Source of the DNA: Candidatus Methanophaga sp. GoMg3.2
Lineage (GTDB): Archaea; Halobacteriota; Syntropharchaeia; Alkanophagales; Methanospirareceae
DNA length: 7,654 bases
Reading direction: 5' to 3'
NCBI GenBank assembly: GCA_013180565.1
Contig: QBUN01000309.1
Location: forward strand, 1-7,654
Below the pieces are notes generated by a model. It was given only the letters and a program-made list of their open reading frames with translations. It was not told the DNA's origin and searched no databases. Below are positions 1 through 5,565 of this stretch, piece by piece. The first letter of the stretch is position 1. Each line of letters opens with the position of its first letter. A program made the translations under genes and the position numbers.

Positions 1-61
1 CTTTTAAATAGATGAAGGTAGATAAATTGCTTGCGTATTTTTGCAATTGATTTTTTGACAT
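1..61 (-). CDS. 5' end of an unknown minus-strand gene (runs off the window)
   Basis: Twenty codons are open from an ATG at 61-59 to the left edge; the peptide begins MSKNQLQKYASNL and I do not recognise it. The reason to call it is the Shine-Dalgarno: AAAGGAG (complement of 71-77) lies 9 nt before the ATG, which is good spacing for an archaeal internal gene. A longer reading frame on the same strand (299 to 63) stops 1 nt before this ATG, but that frame does not look coding. The gene would be divergent from the CoA-ligase operon. The call could be a chance ORF; sequence to the left of the window would decide. Confidence 0.35.
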   Translation of the reverse strand, partial: MSKNQLQKYASNLSTFIYLK

Positions 62-195
62 ATTAGCTATCTCCTTTCTCTACGGGGGTACATTCTAAAT
101 TGTGGTTACCTCCTTCAACTAACACTTTGTTCAAGTTCAACATGTTCACTATTTCTTTGCAAACGAAAAATCGGGAGAAGAGGATTGTCTGCGAA

Positions 196-224
196 GCTTT
201 TTGATCAAACTTTCCTAAAGTTTG
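196..224 (-). repeat. Short palindromic repeat with conserved tail, copy 1
   Basis: Positions 206-213 (CAAACTTT) and 217-224 (AAAGTTTG) form a perfect 8-bp inverted repeat around a 3-nt centre. Read on the minus strand the palindrome is followed by ATCAAAAA. The same layout, palindrome plus an AYCAAMAAA-like tail, recurs twice at 7596-7652 on the opposite strand. The shared tail argues that these are members of one repeat family and not chance AT-rich palindromes. Function is unknown; a protein-binding site, RNA hairpin or mobile-element remnant are all possible. Confidence 0.6.
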
Positions 225-340
225 TTGCATCAAAGATATTATCCGAAAAGCGAAATTTGACATATGACGGTCAGAGCGACCAACACTGCCATTATCCAAA
301 ACACTCCTTTTTTACCTCCCGACTTTTAGATAGACGCATG

Positions 341-372
341 TAAATAAATACAAAACCTATTGCTTTTTATAG
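341..372 (+). promoter_or_regulatory. Probable TATA-box promoter of the ligase-ACT operon
   Basis: Two TATA-like stretches lie upstream of the ligase start: TAAATAAATA at 341-350 and TTTTTATAG at 364-372. Archaeal transcription starts about 25 nt after the box centre, so the second would start near 393-395 and give a leader of about 10 nt. The lack of a clear Shine-Dalgarno before the ATG at 405 fits such a short leader. No clear purine-rich BRE is visible before the second box, so the choice between the two is uncertain. Confidence 0.4.
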
Positions 373-404
373 TAGAAACTCATTGGTTGATTTGGTAAAT
401 TATC

Positions 405-1709
405 ATGTTCGGGTACTGGAATCCACACGTTGAACGTATGCCCATTAAGGACCTGCATAAGCTGCAGGAGGAACGGCTTCGGGCGATTGTCCGCTATGTT
501 TATGACCATTCATCCTTCTACCGGCAGCGATTCCGTGAGGCGGGTGTGGAGCCCGAAGACGTCAAAGAGCTTAGTGACGTAACTAAACTCCCATTCACAA
601 CGAAGATAGACCTTCGTAATACATATCCCACGGGCATGTTCTGTCTCCCCAACGACTGGGTGGTGCGGTATCATGTATCCAGCGGCACGACCGGGAAGCC
701 AACTGTGGTTGGATACACGCAGGGAGACATAGACATGTGGACCGATTCATTGGCGCGCGCGCTCACGTCTATAGGTCTGGGCCGTGGCGATGTAATCCAA
801 GTTAGTTACGGTTATGGCCTTTTCACCGGCGGGCTCGGTCTCCATTACGGTGCAGAGCGAATAGGTGCCACGGTACTTCCTACGAGTGCCGGCAGTACCG
901 AGCGCCAAATCGAGCTCATGCAGGACCTGGGAAGCACTGCTATAGCCTGCACTCCTTCTTATTTCCTTTACCTAAACGAGGTAGCAAAGAAGATGGGTGT
1001 GAGCATTAGGGATGATACAAAGCTCAAGGCAGGTCTCTTCGGTGCAGAGCCATGGTCTGATGAGACGAGAAGGCGGATTGAGGAGTCCACAGGCAGCAAG
1101 GCATATGACATATACGGCACCAGCGAGATGAGCGGTCCCTTATGCTCAGAATGCCATCTCCAGAACGGTATCCACATCTGGGCGGATCTATTCCTTATCG
1201 AGGTGATTGACCCTAAAACCGGCGAGCAGGTAGCGGAAGGTGAACGTGGCGAGCTCGTTGTCACTACGCTAGATAAATGGGCATTTCCTCTTATTCGGTA
1301 CCGGATAGGGGACCTCACCATATTGAATAACGAGCCTTGTGAGTGTGGACGTACACATCCGCGAATCATGCGGATTCTTGGTCGGACAGATGATATGATC
1401 ATTGTGCGCGGTATAAATGTATTTCCAAGCCAGGTCGAGTCTGTACTCATGAAGATCCCTGAGATTGGAGACAATTACATGATTATTGTGGATCGGAAGG
1501 GGCCACTGGATGTTATGACCGTCAAGGTCGAGGTGACAGAATCAGTGTTCAGCGATAAAATCGCAGACTTGATGTCATTAAGCAAGGCTGTATCCCAACA
1601 GCTTAAGGGCGTGCTTAATATTATGGCTGATGTTGAGTTGGTGGAGCCGGGAACGATCCCGCGTTCGGAAGGTAAAGCACAGAGAGTAATAGACAATAGG
1701 AAAGTGTAA
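405..1709 (+). CDS. paaK: Phenylacetate-CoA ligase family protein (AMP-forming aryl-acid CoA ligase)
   Basis: This 434-residue protein belongs to the PaaK branch of adenylate-forming enzymes, which activate an aryl acid with ATP to an acyl-AMP and then transfer it to CoA; it is expected in the cytoplasm. Visible motifs are the phosphate-binding loop SSGTTGKPT (92-100), the YGLFTGGLGLHYG segment (137-149) typical of PaaK, YGTSE (237-241), YRIGD (299-303), the hinge around RILGRTDDMIIVRG (323-336) and the C-terminal PRSEGKAQRV with the expected catalytic lysine at 424. The length matches PaaK enzymes of about 430-440 residues. Cysteine pairs CSEC (247-250) and CEC (312-314) might bind a metal. 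The start at 405 is close behind a TATA-like box. It is followed after 2 nt by an ACT-domain gene and shares the window with IOR, which supports an arylacetate substrate such as phenylacetate or indoleacetate. F390 synthetase of methanogens is a close relative, so the exact substrate is open. Confidence 0.9.
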   Translation: MFGYWNPHVERMPIKDLHKLQEERLRAIVRYVYDHSSFYRQRFREAGVEPEDVKELSDVTKLPFTTKIDLRNTYPTGMFCLPNDWVVRYHVSSGTTGKPTVVGYTQGDIDMWTDSLARALTSIGLGRGDVIQVSYGYGLFTGGLGLHYGAERIGATVLPTSAGSTERQIELMQDLGSTAIACTPSYFLYLNEVAKKMGVSIRDDTKLKAGLFGAEPWSDETRRRIEESTGSKAYDIYGTSEMSGPLCSECHLQNGIHIWADLFLIEVIDPKTGEQVAEGERGELVVTTLDKWAFPLIRYRIGDLTILNNEPCECGRTHPRIMRILGRTDDMIIVRGINVFPSQVESVLMKIPEIGDNYMIIVDRKGPLDVMTVKVEVTESVFSDKIADLMSLSKAVSQQLKGVLNIMADVELVEPGTIPRSEGKAQRVIDNRKV

Positions 1710-1711
1710 AA

Positions 1712-2146
1712 ATGGAGGCAATAAAGCAGATTTCTATCTTTATGGAGAATAAGCCCGGCAGAATGGCTCGCGTGGCAAAGGCATTAGCTGATGCTAATGT
1801 GAACATACGCGCATTGACAATTGCAGAAGCAGGCGACTTCGGCATTGTTCGGATGGTAGTTGATGATACGGATAGGGGCTATAAAGTGCTCCGTGAAGAA
1901 GGCTTCACGGTCTCGGAGACGGATGTTCTTGCTGTGGCGATACAGGATAGTCCAGGCGGGCTTTTCGAGATCGCTAACAGTCTGGGTATGAACAATATCA
2001 ATGTAGAGTATGCGTATGCCTTTGTGACTGCAAAAGCTGAGCGGGCGATGCTGATACTCCGGGTGGATGACATATCAGGCGCTACGCGCGTGCTGAGCGA
2101 TGCTGGGATAAGGCTAGCGACAAAGGCGGAGATACCGCAGATTTGA
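1712..2146 (+). CDS. Tandem ACT-domain protein, probable amino-acid sensor
   Basis: This 144-residue protein consists of two ACT domains, about 1-70 and 73-144. Each begins with the usual strand and a Pro-Gly turn: ENKPGRMARVAKALADANVN (12-31) in the first and DSPGGLFEIANSL in the second. There is no catalytic domain. ACT domains usually bind amino acids at domain interfaces and regulate a partner enzyme. The start codon follows the ligase stop by 2 nt, and GGAAAGTG just upstream is a weak Shine-Dalgarno, so translation is probably coupled. A stand-alone double-ACT protein beside a PaaK-type ligase is a common archaeal and anaerobic bacterial arrangement. I infer that it senses an aromatic amino acid or related metabolite for this pathway; the ligand cannot be read from sequence. 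Confidence 0.88.
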   Translation: MEAIKQISIFMENKPGRMARVAKALADANVNIRALTIAEAGDFGIVRMVVDDTDRGYKVLREEGFTVSETDVLAVAIQDSPGGLFEIANSLGMNNINVEYAYAFVTAKAERAMLILRVDDISGATRVLSDAGIRLATKAEIPQI

Positions 2147-2173
2147 AAATAAGAAAGGTGGTGGTGTAAAGGG

Positions 2174-2386
2174 ATGATTGAGGAACGTTTTGGTGAGAAA
2201 AAGTTTTCATCCCGAGGGATGTATATACGAAGTACTTCAGATATACTGCCAAAATGGAAGGGTATTCGAAATTCGTATATACCGCCAAATTGGAATAATA
2301 TGCGAAGTATTGCAGATATAACGAAGTTATACGCAATTGCCTGCTTTAGAAAGGGATGGAAACATGAAGAAGACACGAATTTATAA
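2174..2386 (+). CDS. Doubtful 70-codon ORF made largely of tandem repeat
   Basis: The frame begins with ATG 28 nt after the ACT gene, behind a purine-rich AAAGGTGGTGG stretch (about 2154-2164) that could act as a Shine-Dalgarno. Its middle is an in-frame 12-13 residue repeat: IRSTSDILPKW, IRNSYIPPNW, MRSIADITKLY. The end overlaps the first 23 nt of the HD-ATPase gene in another frame. The repeat is also open on the opposite strand, so the open frame may simply reflect a repeat with few stop codons. I do not recognise the peptide; it is probably not a gene. Confidence 0.2.
   Translation: MIEERFGEKKFSSRGMYIRSTSDILPKWKGIRNSYIPPNWNNMRSIADITKLYAIACFRKGWKHEEDTNL
2223..2331. repeat. Degenerate tandem repeat, about three 36-39 bp units
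   Basis: The run between the ACT gene and the HD-ATPase gene is built from related units. ATATACTGCCAAAATGGAA (from 2241) recurs as ATATACCGCCAAATTGGAA (from 2277), 36 bp later. CGAAGTACTTCAGATATA (2228 onward) recurs as CGAAGTATTGCAGATATA 75 bp later with two mismatches. On the minus strand the units translate to an imperfect 12-13 residue periodicity, for example LAVYTNFEYPSI and LAVYLKYFVYTS. Every unit carries a TATATA-like core, so this may be an array of regulator sites or promoters for the next gene, or simple minisatellite expansion. Confidence 0.7.
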
Positions 2387-4805
2387 AGAATTACTTAACC
2401 ATGCTAATGCTGACTCAGTTACCCGTGATTTGATATCCCTTGTAGATGAAGTGTTTGAGGATTGCCGGCAGATTCATAAAACAGTACTGCGTCACATGCC
2501 GGAATACACGCTACATGATGAGGAGCATCTTCGGAGAACGGTGGAATTAGTGGATAGACTCCTCCCTATATCAACCTTGCAAAACCTTACTCCTTTAGAA
2601 CTAGCAGGATTAATACTATCTGCCGCTTTGCATGATATAGGTATGGCTCCTTCTGAAAATGAAATCCGCCGACTTCTATCAAAATCATCCAGTGAGATGA
2701 ATGAAGATCCAGATCGTCGTCGCTATCTGCCATTCCGCGAAGGTTATCCAGCAATACTAAGAAGACAACATGAACTCCGTTCAGAAAATCATTATTTTAA
2801 AGCCCAAGAGCTTGAAGCCTATCTACTGAGTGAATATTTACGGCAGACCCATGGAGATAGGGGAAGGCGGTTTATCTTTGACCGATACCATGAAAAATTT
2901 ATCTATTCAGACTTTAATTTTGCTAGTCGGCTCGCGGAAGTATGCTATAGCCATACGCAAGACGCTCTTCCCCTCGAACAAATTCCTTGCTGGGAGCTCG
3001 TACGCGCACCAGGGGAATATGTTAACTGGCGTTTTATCGCAGTATTGCTGAGACTGGCAGATATTCTTGATTTCGATGGAAAGCGGACGCCAGCTGTATT
3101 GTTTGAGCACCTCGGGATCAGAGATAAAGTTAGCCTCAGGGAATGGAAAAAACACCGATCCCTACGAGCTTGGGATATCAGGCCAGGGAGAATCGCATTC
3201 TCCGCAAGGTGCCCCGATCCAGTTATTGAAAAGTGTGTTCGAGACTTCATACAGATAATAGAACGAGAGTTGTCCTTTGCTCGCGGAATTTTAGGTAATA
3301 TGCACGATCCTGCATGTTCGGACATGCAAAAGAGATATTATCTTGAACTCCCACCTAGTGTTGATATCCGCGATGTTGGACCTGAGGAGGGCCCCAAAGG
3401 ACCAATCTATAAATATGTGGATCTGGGATTTCATCTGGATAAAGAGAGCATCATTTCTCTTGTTATGGGTATGAATTTGTACGGGAATCGTCTTCTCTTT
3501 CTTCGAGAACTCCTACAAAATGCTGTAGACACTTGCCGGCATAGGCAAGCACTTCATAAGGCTATTCCAAATGCGGCCAAATATGTTCCTAACATTACTG
3601 TTGAGTTATATGAAGAAAACGGCAAGTGGTTTCTTGCTGTAGAAGACAACGGGATGGGTATGGATGAAGAAATCGTAAGTGAACATTTTGCTCGAATAGG
3701 AAAGAGTTACTATCGCTCAGGGAGATTTCTTCAAGAAAGAGCTGAAACCGGCATAGATTTCCAACCTATTTCAGTATTTGGCATTGGAATTTTATCAGTC
3801 TTTATGGTTATAGATCAATTAAGAGTACAAACAAGAAAATTAAAAAACAATCTATATGACTTGGATTCACCAATGGATATTGAAATTAATGGGCCAACAG
3901 GATTATTTTGGTTTCGTAAATCAGAACGCAAGGAACCCGGAACGCGGTTGGAACTTAGTTTAAAAGAAGATCTTTCATTTTTGAGAAGTAATCCTGAACA
4001 TATTAGTGAAGTCTATAACTTAGCTTGGAAGAAAGAGAAGCTTTCGTTCAAAGAAACTGTAAAACAATTGGCTCCTCACGTAGAATTCCCTATTACTGTT
4101 TACGAAAAAGGGAAGAAGCATAAAGTTAAAGAGGATTGGAGAGTACCAGAGTTATTTCGGGGGTCGGACTTAAATTTATGTCGCCAAGTGGTAATTGATC
4201 TTACTTTGGAGGGACCTGAGGGGTTAGATGGTATAGTAAGAATCCTCCTTTTGCAGGATTACCAGGATAAGCTCTCAGAGATGGTAGAATTAGACGAAGA
4301 CTCATTTTACTATGAGGGGTTGGATGAAGAACTTCATGATAGATTGGAACAAGCGTTTGGTTACATCCAGCATATTCACGTTGATTATTCAGAGCGGGAA
4401 GGAAAGACTGAAGGCTACTCAACAGAATTTCATTCATTTGGGCGATGGACACAACAAGGTTTTCGTGTTAAGCATCCCCTTTTTGCTGAATATGGAACAT
4501 TGTCGGAGTTTCGCGAACATTCATCTTCCATAGATTACCCGTTTGTTGTCCACTATGATTTGAACCTATCGGGAGATTTTACGACAAATTTGACCGCAGA
4601 TCGATTGCGAATTGTTCCTGATGCAAAGTTTGAGGATGTGAAAAGACGCATTTGTGAGGTTATATCAACTCTTTTGCTCAAGAATTTGGGTAAGAAAGAG
4701 GTGAGAAGACATCAGGATTTTTTTCGAAGTGTACTTAATGAACCAGGTGGCGACACGGTAACAAGGGTTTTTGAAATTTGTTTGCAACGCATGCTCAGTG
4801 AGTGA
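2364..4805 (+). CDS. HD-domain phosphohydrolase fused to Hsp90-like GHKL ATPase
   Basis: I chose the ATG at 2364 (813 residues); GAAAGGGATGG just upstream can serve as a ribosome site, and a TTG nine codons earlier is less likely. The N-terminal third is an HD domain, with LHDEEHLRR (50-58), the metal-binding pair in AALHDIG (87-93), and LRLADILD (229-236) with the late aspartate. The middle is a GHKL ATPase closest to Hsp90: RELLQNAVD (381-389, N-box with catalytic-type Glu and Asn), DNGMGM (428-433), the lid-like IGKSYYRS (445-452), and FGIGILSVF (472-480). Near the C-terminus NLTADR (742-747) resembles the Hsp90 middle-domain loop that supplies an arginine to the ATPase site; that is inference. 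No signal peptide or membrane segment is seen. Function is unknown: plausible roles are an ATP-driven chaperone-like switch controlling nucleotide hydrolysis, in stress response or defence. Its AT-richer composition sets it apart from its neighbours. Confidence 0.88.
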   Translation: MKKTRIYKELLNHANADSVTRDLISLVDEVFEDCRQIHKTVLRHMPEYTLHDEEHLRRTVELVDRLLPISTLQNLTPLELAGLILSAALHDIGMAPSENEIRRLLSKSSSEMNEDPDRRRYLPFREGYPAILRRQHELRSENHYFKAQELEAYLLSEYLRQTHGDRGRRFIFDRYHEKFIYSDFNFASRLAEVCYSHTQDALPLEQIPCWELVRAPGEYVNWRFIAVLLRLADILDFDGKRTPAVLFEHLGIRDKVSLREWKKHRSLRAWDIRPGRIAFSARCPDPVIEKCVRDFIQIIERELSFARGILGNMHDPACSDMQKRYYLELPPSVDIRDVGPEEGPKGPIYKYVDLGFHLDKESIISLVMGMNLYGNRLLFLRELLQNAVDTCRHRQALHKAIPNAAKYVPNITVELYEENGKWFLAVEDNGMGMDEEIVSEHFARIGKSYYRSGRFLQERAETGIDFQPISVFGIGILSVFMVIDQLRVQTRKLKNNLYDLDSPMDIEINGPTGLFWFRKSERKEPGTRLELSLKEDLSFLRSNPEHISEVYNLAWKKEKLSFKETVKQLAPHVEFPITVYEKGKKHKVKEDWRVPELFRGSDLNLCRQVVIDLTLEGPEGLDGIVRILLLQDYQDKLSEMVELDEDSFYYEGLDEELHDRLEQAFGYIQHIHVDYSEREGKTEGYSTEFHSFGRWTQQGFRVKHPLFAEYGTLSEFREHSSSIDYPFVVHYDLNLSGDFTTNLTADRLRIVPDAKFEDVKRRICEVISTLLLKNLGKKEVRRHQDFFRSVLNEPGGDTVTRVFEICLQRMLSE

Positions 4806-4846
4806 TTAAGTTCGTAGCGAGAATGGCGGGTATATTAAGCGGGCAA

Positions 4847-4919
4847 CAGCAGATAACAGCGGATAAAAGGGAAATCAATGATTTCCCCAAATTGCCTATC
4901 GACAACTTCTTTTATCTGC
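4847..4919. repeat. Nested inverted repeat between convergent genes
   Basis: An outer stem pairs GCGGATAAAAG (4859-4869) with CTTTTATCTGC (4909-4919), with one G-T wobble. Inside it GGGAAATCA (4869-4877) and TGATTTCCC (4879-4887) form a perfect 9-bp inner stem; the two central pairs would open to leave a 5-nt loop. The left arm is itself duplicated: CAGCAGATAA then CAGCGGATAA (4847-4866). Either copy can pair with the right arm, so two alternative folds exist. Confidence 0.6.
4865..4888 (-). terminator. Possible terminator of the iorA-iorB operon
   Basis: Read on the minus strand, the GGGAAATCA/TGATTTCCC hairpin is directly followed by TTTTATCC. This is 93 nt past the iorB stop. The T run is only four bases and archaeal termination relies mainly on longer T runs, so this is tentative. 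No comparable T run directly follows the hairpin in the plus direction. Confidence 0.35.
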
Positions 4920-4980
4920 GAAACCGTTAAGTGCAATTAGGATGCTAAAAGAGATAGGATGGATGATACCAGGAGTATTT

Positions 4981-5565
4981 TTAAACCTCAATCTTTCCGA
5001 GTTCAAATGCACGCATGTTAACCTCCAGGAACTTCGCGGGCACTGATGCGCTAAGCGCCTCGATTAGCTCCTCTTCTCGTAGCGGAATATGCTCAGAGAG
5101 CGCCCCCAACATCACGACATTCATCGCTTGCGGATTACCCGCATCGGCAGCCAGCTTTGTCGCATCAATAGTTATGAGTTTATTGCATATTCTTTTGAGC
5201 GGTGCGAGAATCTCTTCCAACGGTGGATACGTGAATTGACCTGTGGTCACAGTAGTCGGATGTACGGGATAGGTGTTCACAAGTGCGATGCCATCTGTAG
5301 ACAAGTAATGGACATACCGTAGCGCTTCCGCGGGCTCGAACGCTAACAAGACGTCCGCACCACCCGCAGGCACCAGTGGGCCGTACTCACAGCCTATCCT
5401 GATATGGTTCATCACACTACCGCCACGCTGTGCCATCCCATGCGTCTCCGCACCCCTTATAGGATAGCCAGCCTTCAACGCCGCCTTGCCAATTATATTA
5501 GATAGCAGGATCACACCCTGACCGCCAACGCCAACTAAAACGATGTCGCACACGGATGTTCTCAT
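4981..5565 (-). CDS. iorB: Indolepyruvate:ferredoxin oxidoreductase, beta subunit
   Basis: This 194-residue protein is the gamma-type domain of 2-oxoacid:ferredoxin oxidoreductases, the small subunit of IOR, which with IorA converts arylpyruvates plus CoA to arylacetyl-CoA, CO2 and reduced ferredoxin. The N-terminal glycine-rich VGVGGQGV (11-18) and the signature ETHGMAQRGGSV (40-51) are both present, and the length is that of a stand-alone IorB. Its ATG overlaps the iorA stop by 4 nt (ATGA), and a near-perfect Shine-Dalgarno lies within the end of iorA, so translation is coupled and the subunits are probably made in equal amounts. It is the last gene of the minus-strand operon and converges on the HD-ATPase gene. 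Confidence 0.93.
   Translation of the reverse strand: MRTSVCDIVLVGVGGQGVILLSNIIGKAALKAGYPIRGAETHGMAQRGGSVMNHIRIGCEYGPLVPAGGADVLLAFEPAEALRYVHYLSTDGIALVNTYPVHPTTVTTGQFTYPPLEEILAPLKRICNKLITIDATKLAADAGNPQAMNVVMLGALSEHIPLREEELIEALSASVPAKFLEVNMRAFELGKIEV

Larger units (their letters stand above)
62..404. other. AT-rich intergenic region between divergent genes
   Basis: No convincing full gene is present. The minus-strand frame from a TTG at 299 to a stop at 63 has no recognisable motif and runs through a palindromic repeat, so I do not call it. On the minus strand there are three Shine-Dalgarno-like sites: 304-310, 108-113 and 71-77 (plus-strand coordinates). The first two precede very short ORFs of 17 codons (292-239) and 8 codons (93-67). 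The region also holds the palindrome at 196-224, a T6 run at 308-313 and the presumed promoter of the plus-strand operon near 341-372. Confidence 0.6.

Noticed and set aside
63..299. 78-codon minus-strand frame starting with TTG and ending 1 nt before the left-edge gene
   Set aside because: It runs through the palindromic repeat, has no recognisable motif, and better ribosome sites point to other frames. The close spacing to the next ATG may be chance.
968..1696. Long minus-strand frames within the CoA ligase gene
   Set aside because: They are antisense to clear adenylate-forming enzyme motifs and contain no motifs of their own.
2210..2223. CATCCC-GA-GGGATG inverted repeat as an operator or hairpin
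   Set aside because: The arms are only 6 bp with a 2-nt centre; this is too little to support a site.
2223..2331. CRISPR array
   Set aside because: The units are contiguous and diverged with no unique spacers of constant length between identical repeats, and no cas gene is near.
2082..2376. Minus-strand frames across the ACT gene end and the tandem repeat, with a 12-13 residue Tyr-rich periodicity
   Set aside because: The periodicity follows from the DNA repeat, the frames extend antisense into the ACT gene, and no ribosome site was seen.
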